NCBI GenBank assembly: GCA_910575625.1
Contig: CAJTFD010000017.1
Span: 1-64,000, forward strand
From: Clostridia bacterium
GTDB taxonomy: Bacteria > Bacillota > Clostridia > Lachnospirales > Lachnospiraceae
Direction: 5' to 3'
Length of the DNA: 64,000 nt
The translations under genes were made by a program, and so were the position numbers. The notes below the pieces were generated by a model, which made no database searches, was not told the DNA's origin, and saw only the letters and a program-made list of their open reading frames with translations. Shown here piece after piece: positions 52,161-61,205 of this stretch. Numbering within the stretch: the first letter of the stretch is position 1; the number at the start of each line of letters is the position of its first letter.

Positions 52161-54149
52161 TCATCCAGCGACCTCCTCCAGGTTCTTTTTCAGGACGATC
52201 ATCTTATCACGCAGCTGGGCAGCCATCTCGAAATCCAGTTCTGCGGCTGCGGCCTTCATCTGCTTCTCCACCTTTGCGATCAGCTTTTCCAGCTCCTTTT
52301 TGCTCATGGATTCCGGATCTTTTTGCATGGTATCCTCGGTCTCCGCGACGGATCTGGATATGCTGATCAGGTCGCGGACGGCTTTCTGGATGGTCTTCGG
52401 CGTGATCTTGTGCTCTTTATTATAGGCCTCCTGCAGTGCCCGGCGCCGCTGTGTCTCATCGATGGCCAGGCGCATGGAGTCGGTGACCGTATCCGCATAC
52501 ATGATCACGTGTCCGTCCGCATTCCGGGCGGCCCGCCCGATCGTCTGGATCAGGGATGTCTCCGAACGCAGGAACCCTTCCTTGTCCGCATCCAGGATCG
52601 CCACCAGTGTGATCTCCGGTATGTCCAGACCCTCGCGGAGCAGGTTGATCCCCACCAGCACATCAAACACATCCAGCCGCATATCCCGGATGATCTCGGT
52701 CCGCTCCAATGTGTCGATATCCGAGTGGAGGTATTTCACACGGATCCCCACATCTTTCATATAATCGGTCAGATCCTCCGCCATCCGCTTCGTCAAAGTG
52801 GTGATCAAGATCTTATTCCCCTTCTCGACCTCCTTATTCACCTCACCGATCAGGTCATCGATCTGCCCTTCCACCGGGCGCACCTCCACCCGGGGATCCA
52901 AAAGGCCCGTGGGCCGGATGATCTGCTCCGCCCGCAGAAGCTCATGGTCCCCCTCATAATCCCCCGGCGTGGCCGACACAAACAGCACCTGATCGATCTT
53001 TCCCTCAAATTCGTCAAAATTTAGAGGCCGGTTGTCCTTGGCAGACGGCAGCCGGAAGCCATAATCCACCAGCGTCTGCTTTCTGGACTGATCTCCCGCA
53101 TACATCCCCCGCACTTGAGGCACCGTCTTATGGGACTCGTCGATGATCAGCAGGAACTCATCCCCGAAATAATCCATCAGCGTGTAGGGCGGTTCCCCCG
53201 GCGCAAGCCCGGACAGATGCCGGGAATAATTCTCGATCCCGGAACAGAAACCCGTCTCCTTCATCATCTCCACATCAAAATTTGTCCGCTCCGCGATCCG
53301 CTGCGCCTCGATCAGTTTATCCTCGCCCTTAAAATAATCCACCTGGATCTTCAGTTCCTCTTCAATATTTTCCGCTGCCCGCAAGATCTGCTCCATAGGC
53401 ACCACATAATGGGACGCAGGGAATATTGCGATGTGGTTCAGGCTCCTCCTGCGCTCCCCGGTCAGCACATCGATCTCGGTGATCCGGTCGATCTCATCCC
53501 CGAAAAATTCTACCTTCACCGCCGACTCCGAATAATCCGCCGGAAAGATCTCCACCACATCTCCCCGCACCCGGAATGTACTCCGATGGAAATCCATCTC
53601 ATTGCGGTCATACTGGATGTCGATCAGCTGCCGCACCAGGTCATCCCGGTCCACCTCCATGCCGGGCCGCAGGGAGATCATCATATTCTGGTAATCTTTT
53701 GGACTCCCAATCCCGTAGATACAGGACACACTGGAGATGATGATCACATCCTGCCGCTCACTCAAGGCCGCCGTGGCAGAGAGGCGCAGCTTCTCGATCT
53801 CGTCGTTGATCGCGGAGTCTTTCGCGATGTAAGTGTCGCTGGAGGGAACGTATGCCTCCGGCTGGTAGTAATCGTAGTAGGACACGAAATATTCCACTGC
53901 ATTCTCAGGGAACATCTCCTTGAATTCTCCGTAAAGCTGCGCGGCAAGCGTTTTATTATGTGCTAAAACGAGAGTGGGTTTCTGTAATCCCTGAATGACA
54001 TTCGCCATTGTGAACGTCTTGCCGGAACCCGTAACCCCCAGTAAAGTCTGGAATTGGTTGCCCTCCTTGAAGCCGTTGACAAGTTTGTCGATTGCCTGCG
54101 GCTGGTCGCCTGTGGGCTTGTATGGAGCATGTAATTTGAACTCTGGCAT
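52161..54149 (-). CDS. uvrB: excinuclease ABC subunit B
   Basis: 662 residues. Walker [14 protein letters not shown], the DNA-clamping beta-hairpin [25 protein letters not shown]-like [13 protein letters not shown], helicase motifs ([62 protein letters not shown]) and a C-terminal UVR domain binding UvrC. It loads UvrC after damage recognition in nucleotide excision repair. GAGAGGATTTTCT precedes the ATG. Confidence 0.97.
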   Translation of the reverse strand: MPEFKLHAPYKPTGDQPQAIDKLVNGFKEGNQFQTLLGVTGSGKTFTMANVIQGLQKPTLVLAHNKTLAAQLYGEFKEMFPENAVEYFVSYYDYYQPEAYVPSSDTYIAKDSAINDEIEKLRLSATAALSERQDVIIISSVSCIYGIGSPKDYQNMMISLRPGMEVDRDDLVRQLIDIQYDRNEMDFHRSTFRVRGDVVEIFPADYSESAVKVEFFGDEIDRITEIDVLTGERRRSLNHIAIFPASHYVVPMEQILRAAENIEEELKIQVDYFKGEDKLIEAQRIAERTNFDVEMMKETGFCSGIENYSRHLSGLAPGEPPYTLMDYFGDEFLLIIDESHKTVPQVRGMYAGDQSRKQTLVDYGFRLPSAKDNRPLNFDEFEGKIDQVLFVSATPGDYEGDHELLRAEQIIRPTGLLDPRVEVRPVEGQIDDLIGEVNKEVEKGNKILITTLTKRMAEDLTDYMKDVGIRVKYLHSDIDTLERTEIIRDMRLDVFDVLVGINLLREGLDIPEITLVAILDADKEGFLRSETSLIQTIGRAARNADGHVIMYADTVTDSMRLAIDETQRRRALQEAYNKEHKITPKTIQKAVRDLISISRSVAETEDTMQKDPESMSKKELEKLIAKVEKQMKAAAAELDFEMAAQLRDKMIVLKKNLEEVAG

Positions 54150-54769
54150 AGAAAATCCTCTCTTTCGCGAAATTGTTATGGCTGCTATCAGCCACGAAAT
54201 CCATGTAATTTCCCATTTTAGGGTTGATCTATAGACGAACTTTTGTGATCACACGAATGCAAGTCACAAATTTGTAGACATAACTGTTTGAAAAAGTTAT
54301 ATGCTGTATATTCTACACCACGCAATTGAACATTATTTTTTCCACAGTAGTATGCTTTTACGGGTCCCCGGAAAGCAAAAGTCACAGATCCGATCCTCAA
54401 GGACTAAATATCGCTTGGCAGCATGAAACGTTATCCATGCGATCATCTTGAACATTATAACAAAAAACTTTTCAAAAGTATATAGCTTGACATAATAAAA
54501 AGGTACAGATGTTCGATTTCTTCATTCGCGCTTTTTTATTGCTCCATATCACTCCAAAGACAAAAACTTCCCCAACTAATCCTTTTGCGCTGTCCTTATC
54601 CTCATGGGCGGATCTTCTAAATCCACTCCACATAGATCCGCGATCGCAGAAAAGCCCAGCCTCGCGGCAGGAGACAGGGCAAAAGAGTTTTAAGCAAACT
54701 TAATGGAAGTGCATTTATATTTGTGGTAGAATAATCCTATCAAACAATTCTATAAACAAAAAAACGATC
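54150..54769 (-). other. uvrB upstream region, no gene seen
   Basis: 620 bp of AT-rich sequence. On the minus strand a TATAAT at 54454-54459 lies about 300 bp before uvrB; the intervening transcript would hold a few short stems (AAAGCATAC, GGGTCCCCGG) but matches no RNA family I can name. No convincing SOS box was found. Short frames here lack ribosome sites. Confidence 0.4.
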
Positions 54770-54912
54770 TAGAACGTGTCTGAAAACCCATTCACGCCAC
54801 CTGCAAGCCCCGCTTTCGGTCAGCGTAGCCCTCTGCGCCTTCCTCATTTGGGCCAGATCTTCCACAAATTATGACTTACAGTTGACATAAAGCGGTTTTC
54901 AGACACACTCTA
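54770..54912 (-). repeat. MITE-like element, copy F (internally deleted)
   Basis: TA-GAACGTGTCTGAAAAC to GTTTTCAGACACACTC-TA. Compared with copies C and D it lacks about 21 bp of the central arm (ACTTTGCGGCAGATCTGGCCC), so the inner hairpin cannot form. It marks the start of the AT-richer part of the window. Confidence 0.85.
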
Positions 54913-54928
54913 ATAGCCGAAAAACAGC

Positions 54929-54993
54929 AGTTGCAACTAATAGTTGCCATGTGGTTGCCCATAATTTCCATATAGTTGGTAGCATGCAACTGG
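54929..54993. repeat. cluster of AGTTGC half-sites upstream of the XRE gene
   Basis: AGTTGCAACT (54929-54938), TAGTTGCCAT (54941-54950), GTGGTTGCCC (54951-54960), TAGTTGG (54973-54979) and GCAACTGG (54986-54993) within 65 bp. It is probably an operator cluster for the HTH protein encoded 48 bp downstream. Confidence 0.5.
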
Positions 54994-55040
54994 ATAAATC
55001 GGTATATGTTCATTATCAAGATCAAACGGAGGTTCGTAAT

Positions 55041-56018
55041 ATGAATGAAGATCAATTAGCAAAAAATCTTATGTACCATCGCAAAAAGAAAGGGCTGTCA
55101 CAGGAAAAAGTTTCTGAATATTTAGAGGTCAGCCGCCAAGCCGTAACCAAATGGGAAGCGAATACTTCCAGACCAAACTCTAACAATCTGATCAAATTAG
55201 CGCAATTATTTGAAGTTGATGTTGAGACATTGCTAGGAAATGGGGACAGGGAAAGATCATCAACGCAAGGAGAAGTATCAAAAGGAAGAATGCCATGGGT
55301 TTTTATAGGCATATCTGTTTTATGTATATTGGTATATATGATCCACAGTGCATTAACGGATATTTTTAGTATTGGGATATTCATCTGTATGTTTATTCTA
55401 TGTATCCCAATACAACTATTCCTGCATATTTATTTTTCCAATGCAATAAAAAATAATTCTTTTAATGGGATTGCAGGATTTGATGACAGGATAGAGTATG
55501 ATATTTGCGAAGTGAAGAAACTGCTTGTACAGCTCGATCTGCATATTGGGATCTTGTCTACTGTATATATTTTTCTGCTTTGTGTGATAAATGGAGTAAA
55601 TCTGAAAATGCAATGGTTCAATGGCGTTCTGATCGTTGTATATATACTGAATTTTATCATAAGCATAGAAATGAGCAGCTACAAAATGGCAGATAAGATC
55701 TATCGCAGAGACGACGATAAGAAACGTGCCAAACGCAGTATTCCAGTAACTGCAATATATGCTTTGATATTATGTGTGGGAATAGGGATAACCGGTGTCG
55801 TATTTGAAGTAAAAGGAATTGCGGATGATCCGCTGCCTGCAATGAAAATATGTGGATTATTGATTTTGGGCATAATGAGTGCAACAATGGGATTTTTATC
55901 TGAAAATAGAAATATAAAAATGTGGGATCCTGTAAATACAGACTATAAAACAAATAAAATAAGCATGATCAGTTTATTTATATGTGTATTCATGTATGGA
56001 CTCATGTGCGTTGTATAA
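55041..56018 (+). CDS. XRE-family HTH regulator with C-terminal membrane domain
   Basis: 325 residues from 55041 (ACGGAGGTTCGTAAT upstream). HTH_3 domain at about 4-60: LAKNLMYHRKKKGLSQEKVSEYLEVSRQAVTKWEANTSRPNSNNLIKLAQLF. After a short linker come about seven hydrophobic helices (WVFIGISVLCILVYMI, FSIGIFICMFILCIPIQLFL, IYALILCVGIGITGVVF and others). It is a membrane-tethered HTH protein as often seen in Firmicutes next to antimicrobial-peptide or export genes, none of which is adjacent. Codon use is AT-rich compared with genes left of uvrB. Confidence 0.85.
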   Translation: MNEDQLAKNLMYHRKKKGLSQEKVSEYLEVSRQAVTKWEANTSRPNSNNLIKLAQLFEVDVETLLGNGDRERSSTQGEVSKGRMPWVFIGISVLCILVYMIHSALTDIFSIGIFICMFILCIPIQLFLHIYFSNAIKNNSFNGIAGFDDRIEYDICEVKKLLVQLDLHIGILSTVYIFLLCVINGVNLKMQWFNGVLIVVYILNFIISIEMSSYKMADKIYRRDDDKKRAKRSIPVTAIYALILCVGIGITGVVFEVKGIADDPLPAMKICGLLILGIMSATMGFLSENRNIKMWDPVNTDYKTNKISMISLFICVFMYGLMCVV

Positions 56019-56019
56019 G

Positions 56020-56130
56020 ATGTGCGGAGCATTTCCGCCGGATATGCTGACTTCCCCGCAGCTAACTGCCGAATGGGAAGATCTGACGCAGATGGATGGG
56101 GAAATGCCGTTCTATTGCGTAACGATCTAA
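56020..56130 (+). CDS. possible 36-residue peptide or gene fragment
   Basis: Begins two bases after the HTH gene's stop and ends just before a strong hairpin. Product opens MCGAFPPDMLTSPQL and ends MPFYCVTI. No family recognised and no clear ribosome site beyond coupling to the preceding gene. More GC-rich than its neighbour, so it may be a remnant of another gene. Confidence 0.3.
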   Translation: MCGAFPPDMLTSPQLTAEWEDLTQMDGEMPFYCVTI

Positions 56131-56151
56131 TATCTGCACCCATGAAAAACC

Positions 56152-56185
56152 GGGACACGGCGGCTATATGACAGCTGCCGCGTCC
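56152..56185. terminator. strong bidirectional hairpin
   Basis: GGGACACGGCGGCT pairs with AGCTGCCGCGTCCC across 56153-56185, with T-rich flanks on both sides (CTTCTTTT to the right, GGTTTTTC on the minus strand). Ends the HTH transcription unit. Confidence 0.8.
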
Positions 56186-56259
56186 CGATCTTCTTTTGCC
56201 CTACAAACTTGAATTTGAAATACACGGTTTTATGAGCGATCATTGCTTACTGTAGATTT

Positions 56260-56397
56260 TCAATAAAGTCCTCCAAAAGCCTTGAAAACAAAGGATTTAT
56301 CGCAGTCTGCTCCCCTTATCCCTTTATACGGTTTCACACAAGTGTATCCCTGCTCCGATTGCTCATAAGGGCAAAAATAAGGGCAGGAAAATCTCAT
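56260..56397 (-). CDS. possible Cys-rich mini-protein
   Basis: 45 codons starting MRFSCPYFCPYEQ and ending with an aromatic FKAFGGLY. Four Cys in a CPxxCP...TC...DC pattern could bind zinc. No ribosome site is evident and the frame is open further upstream. Reported because the Cys spacing looks selected and the surroundings are transposon-derived. The rest of 56186-56472 shows nothing else. Confidence 0.3.
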   Translation of the reverse strand: MRFSCPYFCPYEQSEQGYTCVKPYKGIRGADCDKSFVFKAFGGLY

Positions 56398-56472
56398 AAC
56401 AAGATATAACAAAGTATGGCAATCGGGGAACTGTGACTTATGTGCGAATATATCATAACGGAGGATTTCCAG

Positions 56473-56580
56473 ATGGACAAGTACATTTATAATGAATATG
56501 CCATACTTATTCGTGAAGAGTTGGCTGCCCAAAACAAAAATAAACAGAACAGGGACACGATCAGCCGACAATTCAGCTAA
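56473..56580 (+). CDS. 35-residue fragment, TnpV-like opening
   Basis: ATG at 56473 with CGGAGGATTTCCAG upstream. The first residues MDKYIYNE match the opening of some TnpV-type proteins, but the rest (IREELAAQNKNKQNRD) diverges and ends early. Probably a remnant of the element that supplied the next gene. Confidence 0.4.
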   Translation: MDKYIYNEYAILIREELAAQNKNKQNRDTISRQFS

Positions 56581-56691
56581 TCATGTCTTTTTTATTTCTT
56601 TTTATCTGGTACAATTCTGTACGTCTGAAAAAGTATATAAGGGAATAATGGGTTGAATCAACCAAAACGAAAGTATGTCAGGAGGAAAAGT

Positions 56692-57069
56692 ATGAGTGAA
56701 TTAAAGGAACGGATAACGGAAAATGGTATTGATCATATACTGGCAGGGGATTATTATATCCCTGATTTGAAACTGCCGGAAGAAAACCGTCCGATTGGAT
56801 ATTTTGGTCGGCTACATCGGGATTATCTGAAGCAGGAACATTCAGCACGTTACACAGCATTATTACTGACTTGTGAATTGTGGACATATCTTGCCGATTT
56901 GAATGAGCAGGCAGAGAAACGGTTAGATATTATCATGGAACAGATGAAGATTGTCGAAGGAGTGACGGAGGAATTAAAAGCAAAAAATCAATGGGAATGG
57001 GTTCAGAAGATGAACAGTATCCGATATCGGGCAGAGGAAATAGTTAAAAATGAGATGGTTTATATCTAA
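56692..57069 (+). CDS. tnpV: transposon-encoded protein TnpV
   Basis: 125 residues from 56692 (AGGAGGAAAAGT upstream). GIDHILAGDYYIPDLKLPEENRPIGYFGRLHRDYLKQEHSARYTALLLTCELWTYLADLNEQAEKRLDIIMEQMK and AKNQWEWVQKMNSIRYRAEEIVKNE are typical of TnpV from Tn4451-like mobilisable elements. Its function is unknown. No TnpX recombinase is in the window, so it marks a decayed or partial element at the edge of the pst region. Confidence 0.88.
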   Translation: MSELKERITENGIDHILAGDYYIPDLKLPEENRPIGYFGRLHRDYLKQEHSARYTALLLTCELWTYLADLNEQAEKRLDIIMEQMKIVEGVTEELKAKNQWEWVQKMNSIRYRAEEIVKNEMVYI

Positions 57070-57089
57070 ATCATGGAGGCAAAAGTAAT

Positions 57090-57458
57090 ATGGAAAAACA
57101 AGTTTATATTACAGAGGAAGAACGTGCAAAGTGCCAAAAAGTAACTGATGCGTTTGCGGAACTGTACGAGATGGAGAAAATCGTGGTGCTTGATGCGGGC
57201 AGATACGGCTTTGTGGAGCTGAAATATTACAAGCCGCCGCATGGCTTTGAAGAAGATGCAACTTTCACGGACGGCAGAGCATTGTTTGATGCTCTTTGGC
57301 AGGAATGGTTCGATACAACACTGTATCTGACAGCAAAGAAAATGCAGTTAGATAATATCATCTATGAGGAAGTATTCAACTGCCTTTCAAAAGAAAAACA
57401 ATCGTCAATTATTGCAAAAAAAGCCGACTTTGCAAGAAAGGCGGGTATAACTCTGTAA
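57090..57458 (+). CDS. hypothetical protein associated with TnpV-type elements
   Basis: 122 residues, 20 bp after tnpV with GGAGGCAAAAGTAAT upstream, so co-transcribed. No signal or membrane segment; acidic, rich in aromatics (ELYEMEKIVVLDAGRYGFVELKYYKPPHGFEEDATFTDG, DALWQEWFDTTLYL). I do not recognise a named family, though similar small proteins accompany TnpV in Clostridia mobile elements. It ends 157 bp before the palindromic repeat cluster. Confidence 0.65.
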   Translation: MEKQVYITEEERAKCQKVTDAFAELYEMEKIVVLDAGRYGFVELKYYKPPHGFEEDATFTDGRALFDALWQEWFDTTLYLTAKKMQLDNIIYEEVFNCLSKEKQSSIIAKKADFARKAGITL

Positions 57459-57615
57459 AATCAGTTTTACGGAAAGTCAATGCCCTATATAGAGGGAAAA
57501 AGATTAGAATGGCTCTGTGTATGATATGCAGGGCTTTTCACTTTTGGACATATTGTCTAAAAGTTATAAAAGAGGAACGAATGAGATGGATTCCGCAGGC
57601 GTAGGCATTGTGGGA

Positions 57616-57742
57616 AAGTGTATAACTGCCTGTTTTATGGAGTTGTGGGTAACTGTGTTTACAGGATGTGGGAAAGCTGCACTTTGCTTTTCCATGTGCT
57701 GTGAACACAGTTATCCATGACGGAATAGCCAGTTATGCACTT
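57616..57742. repeat. symmetrical cluster of four CAGTTAYNCA repeats
   Basis: Two minus-oriented copies (57616-57628 reading CAGTTATACACTT; 57643-57655 reading CAGTTACCCACAA) face two plus-oriented copies (57708-57720 CAGTTATCCATGA; 57730-57742 CAGTTATGCACTT). The inner part also pairs (TAACTGTGTT/AACACAGTTA, GGAAAGC/GCTTTTCC). The repeats resemble DnaA boxes (TTATNCACA). Origin, transfer origin or recombination site of a lost element are all possible. Confidence 0.55.
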
Positions 57743-57778
57743 TTCCATAATGCGGTCTTTAATGATAAGTCTGCAAAT

Positions 57779-57818
57779 TTTACAAATATTTGACAAAAGT
57801 TGTGTTTTTGATTTTACA
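57779..57818 (+). promoter_or_regulatory. pst promoter with Pho-box-like repeats
   Basis: TTTACA (57779-57784) and TTGACA (57790-57795) are 11 bp apart, with another TTTACA at 57813-57818. TTNACA repeats with 11-bp period are the PhoP-box pattern of Gram-positives. TTGACA could also serve as -35. The response regulator encoded in the operon is the obvious binder. Confidence 0.6.
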
Positions 57819-57881
57819 GACAGCACTTATCATAATAATCACAGAGCAAAAAATATCAGATAGAAAAGGAGAAAATGTATC

Positions 57882-58688
57882 ATGAAAAAATTTGTCACAC
57901 TTATTGCGATTGTATCACTTATGCTTACTGCTATGACAGGATGTGGGAAAACAGTCAGTGGATCGGTATCTACGGACGGTTCAACTTCTATGGAAAAAGT
58001 CATTGGCGCTTTGGGAGAAGCCTTTGAGGGAAACAATTCCGGCGTAACCTTTACATATAATCCTACCGGCTCCGGTTCTGGAGTTACAGCGGTTGCAGAG
58101 GGACGTTGTGATATTGGTCTTTCCAGCCGTAACTTAAAGGATGAAGAAAAGGCACAGGGGTTGACTGAAACGATACTGGCTCTTGATGGCATTGCCGTTA
58201 TTGTAAATACTGATAATCCGGTAAATGACCTTGACCTTGAAACGATTGGCAGAATTTATAGGGGCGAAATAACGAATTGGAAGGAGATAGGCGGTAATGA
58301 TTTGGAAATTGTACTGATTGGCCGTGAAGCGGGAAGTGGTACAAGAGATGGCTTTGAATCCATTACAGATACGGAAGATGTCTGCAAATACCGTCAGGAA
58401 CTTACATCTACCGGAGATGTGATCACAACGGTGACAGGCAATCCTGCGGCAATCGGTTATGCTTCCCTTGCGTCCGTAAAGGAAACTGTAAAAGCACTTT
58501 CTGTCAGCGGCATTATGCCTACGGAGGAAACAGTCAAAGATGGAAGTTATGTAGTGCAGCGCCCTTTTGTATTAGTTACAAGGAGCAATGTAGAACTTTC
58601 GGAGGCTGCACAGAAATTCTTTGACTATATTACATCATCTGAAGCAAATGAGATTATCTCATCTGCGGGTGCTGTGCCGGTAAACTAA
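57882..58688 (+). CDS. pstS: phosphate-binding lipoprotein
   Basis: 268 residues. Lipobox LTAMTGCGK after a short signal. Phosphate-site motifs: VSTDGSTSMEKVIGALGEAF, YNPTGSGSGVTAVAEG, DIGLSSRNLKDEE and IGREAGSGTRDGFESI. It captures phosphate outside the membrane for PstCA. AAAGGAGAAAATGTATC precedes the ATG. First gene of the pst-pho operon. Confidence 0.96.
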   Translation: MKKFVTLIAIVSLMLTAMTGCGKTVSGSVSTDGSTSMEKVIGALGEAFEGNNSGVTFTYNPTGSGSGVTAVAEGRCDIGLSSRNLKDEEKAQGLTETILALDGIAVIVNTDNPVNDLDLETIGRIYRGEITNWKEIGGNDLEIVLIGREAGSGTRDGFESITDTEDVCKYRQELTSTGDVITTVTGNPAAIGYASLASVKETVKALSVSGIMPTEETVKDGSYVVQRPFVLVTRSNVELSEAAQKFFDYITSSEANEIISSAGAVPVN

Positions 58689-58710
58689 AGGCTTTGAAAG
58701 GTGGAGTCAA

Positions 58711-59583
58711 ATGAAAAACAGAAAACGGCTTATGGAGAATGCCATACATGGCATTTTCCTGATACTTGGTCTGATTACGGTTGGCTGTGTGCTTTTAATT
58801 ACAATTTATCTTGTCATATCCGGTATTCCTGCTATCCGTAAAATAGGTGTTTTGAAATTCCTTTTTGGGAAAAAGTGGGCTTCTACGGCAGCACAGCCGC
58901 AATATGGCATTTTACCTTTTATCCTCACAAGTATTTACGGTACGGCTGGTGCAATTGTAATCGGAGTGCCGGTTGGCTTTCTGACAGCAGTTTACCTCTC
59001 TAAAATTGCGCCGCCAAAAGTAAAAACTGTTATAGAAACGACGGTCAGTCTGCTGGCGGGCATTCCGTCAGTGGTTTATGGACTTGTAGGAATGATGGTG
59101 CTTGTTCCGGGGATACGGACCCTCTTTCATATTCCGGACGGGGCAAGTCTGTTTGCTGCCATTATAGTGCTTGCCATTATGATTTTACCATCAATTATCA
59201 AAGTATCGCTTACGGCGTTAGAAGCAGTTCCAAAGGAATATGAGGATGCTTCCCTTGCACTTGGAGCAACGCCGGTTGAAACATATTTCCGTGTATCTGT
59301 TCCGGCAGCAAAAAGCGGTATCGCAGCGGCTGTCGTGTTAGGAGTTGGCAGGGCTATCGGAGAGGCAATGGCTATTATGATGGTGGCAGGGAACGCACCT
59401 AATATGCCGGGGATGTTTCAAAGTGTACGTTTCCTTACAACCGCCGTGGCAAGTGAAATGTCCTATGCGGCTGACGGGAGTTTACAAAAACAGGCATTGT
59501 TTTCCATTGCGTTGGTGCTGTTCCTCTTTATCATGCTGATAAATGCCGTGTTGAATTTCTTTTTGAAACATAGTAAGGAGTAA
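58711..59583 (+). CDS. pstC: phosphate ABC permease PstC
   Basis: 290 residues, six membrane helices. FLFGKKWASTAAQPQYGILPFILTSIYGTAGAIVIGVPVGFLTAVYLSKIAP is the PstC N-terminal signature; the EAA loop is EYEDASLALGATPVETYFRVSVPAAKSGIAAAVVLGVGRAIGEAMAIMMVAGNAP. GAAAGGTGGAGTCAA precedes the ATG. It forms the channel with PstA. Confidence 0.96.
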   Translation: MKNRKRLMENAIHGIFLILGLITVGCVLLITIYLVISGIPAIRKIGVLKFLFGKKWASTAAQPQYGILPFILTSIYGTAGAIVIGVPVGFLTAVYLSKIAPPKVKTVIETTVSLLAGIPSVVYGLVGMMVLVPGIRTLFHIPDGASLFAAIIVLAIMILPSIIKVSLTALEAVPKEYEDASLALGATPVETYFRVSVPAAKSGIAAAVVLGVGRAIGEAMAIMMVAGNAPNMPGMFQSVRFLTTAVASEMSYAADGSLQKQALFSIALVLFLFIMLINAVLNFFLKHSKE

Positions 59584-60453
59584 ATGAAAATGCAAAAACA
59601 ATCTATTTCAACTAAAAGGAAAGCATACATTACCGTCATGCGTGTGCTGATGGGAATTTCCGTGAGCGTTACCTGTGCATTGGTATTATTTTTAATCGGC
59701 TATGTATTGTGGAAAGGACTGCCGAATGTATCATGGGAACTGCTTACTACAAAACCGAGTTATCTGTCGAACCGCATAGGGATTCTGCCGGATATTCTCA
59801 ATACGGTCTATATTGTGCTGGCAACTTTGGTATTGGTTCTTCCTCTTGGGGTAGGTGCTGCAATTTATCTGACGGAATTTGCCAAAAATAAAAAGCTGGT
59901 AGAAATGATTGAATACACTGCTGAAACATTATCGGGGATTCCGTCTATTATTTATGGTCTTGTGGGGATGCTGTTTTTCTGTCAGTTTTTTGGTATGAAA
60001 ACTTCCCTCTTAGCAGGGGCATTTACACTGGTAATCATGAATCTGCCCACGGTCATGCGTACCACTCAGGAGAGCCTGAAAACGGTGCCGCAAAGTTACC
60101 GTGAAGGTGCTTTCGGACTTGGGGCTGGAAAATGGCGTGTGATTTATACCGTTGTACTTCCCGGCTGTATTGAAGGTGTCATAACGGGCTGTATCCTGTC
60201 TGTCGGGCGTATTCTTGGGGAATCGGCGGCACTTCTTTTTACGGCTGGTTTTGCCCACGCTCTGAATGGAATCTTTGAGGGGCTTGGCAGTGCAGGGGCA
60301 ACACTGACAGTTGCATTATATGTCTATGTAAAGGAAAACGGAGAATTTGGAATTGCTTTTGCTATTGCCGCTATCCTGATGATTTTGACCATGTTCATCA
60401 ATTTGTCGGCGGCATTGGTGGGCAGATATTTCCAAAGAAGGAGAATTGTATGA
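59584..60453 (+). CDS. pstA: phosphate ABC permease PstA
   Basis: 289 residues, six helices. [47 protein letters not shown] and the EAA region [52 protein letters not shown] are diagnostic. The first ATG abuts the pstC stop; a second ATG at 59590 has better spacing to AAGGAG. Its stop overlaps the pstB start by 4 bp. Confidence 0.96.
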   Translation: MKMQKQSISTKRKAYITVMRVLMGISVSVTCALVLFLIGYVLWKGLPNVSWELLTTKPSYLSNRIGILPDILNTVYIVLATLVLVLPLGVGAAIYLTEFAKNKKLVEMIEYTAETLSGIPSIIYGLVGMLFFCQFFGMKTSLLAGAFTLVIMNLPTVMRTTQESLKTVPQSYREGAFGLGAGKWRVIYTVVLPGCIEGVITGCILSVGRILGESAALLFTAGFAHALNGIFEGLGSAGATLTVALYVYVKENGEFGIAFAIAAILMILTMFINLSAALVGRYFQRRRIV

Positions 60454-61205
60454 GTAATGTTATGACAGTGAAAGACCTGTGTCTTTGGTATGGCAGTGCG
60501 CAGGCTTTGAAAGATATAAATATTGAAATTGAGGAACGGAGCATTACAGCTCTGATTGGTCCCTCCGGGTGTGGAAAATCTACTTTTCTTAAATCTTTAA
60601 ATCGAATGAATGACCTTATTACTGGTGTAAGGATTACGGGAGAAGTGTGTTATAGGAATTATAATATTTTTGATGCAGATATTGATGTCAATGAGCTTCG
60701 CCGCAGCATTGGCATGGTCTTTCAAAAGCCTAATCCGTTTCCGATGAGTATTTATGATAATATTGCTTATGGACCAAGGACACATGGCATAAAAAATAAA
60801 GCAAAACTGGACGATATCGTAGAACACTCCCTGCGTGGAGCTGCAATCTGGGAGGAAGTAAAGGACAGGCTGAAAAAATCGGCATTAGGATTGTCGGGAG
60901 GTCAGCAGCAGCGGCTCTGCATTGCCCGTGCATTAGCGGTTGAACCGGATGTGCTTCTGATGGATGAGCCCACAAGCGCCCTTGATCCGATTTCCACATC
61001 TAAAATTGAGGAACTTGCAATGGAACTGAAAGATAAGTATACTATTATCATCGTTACGCACAATATGCAGCAGGCTGTACGGATTTCCGATAATACTGCA
61101 TTCTTTCTCCTCGGTAGTTTAATTGAATATGGAAATACGGAAAAGATGTTTGAGCAGCCAAAAGACAAGCGGACAGAGGATTATATTACGGGGAGGTTTG
61201 GATAA
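60450..61205 (+). CDS. pstB: phosphate ABC ATPase PstB
   Basis: 251 residues. [49 protein letters not shown] (Walker A), [25 protein letters not shown] (Q-loop, PstB-specific), [38 protein letters not shown]-loop IVTHNMQQA. It energises phosphate uptake. ATGA overlap with pstA and TAATG overlap with phoU show tight coupling. Confidence 0.97.
   Translation: MSNVMTVKDLCLWYGSAQALKDINIEIEERSITALIGPSGCGKSTFLKSLNRMNDLITGVRITGEVCYRNYNIFDADIDVNELRRSIGMVFQKPNPFPMSIYDNIAYGPRTHGIKNKAKLDDIVEHSLRGAAIWEEVKDRLKKSALGLSGGQQQRLCIARALAVEPDVLLMDEPTSALDPISTSKIEELAMELKDKYTIIIVTHNMQQAVRISDNTAFFLLGSLIEYGNTEKMFEQPKDKRTEDYITGRFG

Noticed and set aside
54210-54500. Possible 6S RNA or tmRNA upstream of uvrB
   Set aside because: A -10-like TATAAT and some stems are visible, but no conserved 6S bubble or tmRNA alanyl acceptor could be recognised.
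4623-54912. Possible CRISPR array from recurring repeats
   Set aside because: Copies are kilobases apart, about 160 bp long, in both orientations and TA-flanked; no short regular spacers or cas genes.
57517-57720. 67-codon plus-strand frame over the four-repeat dyad
   Set aside because: The sequence is better explained by inverted repeats, and codon pattern and start context are poor.
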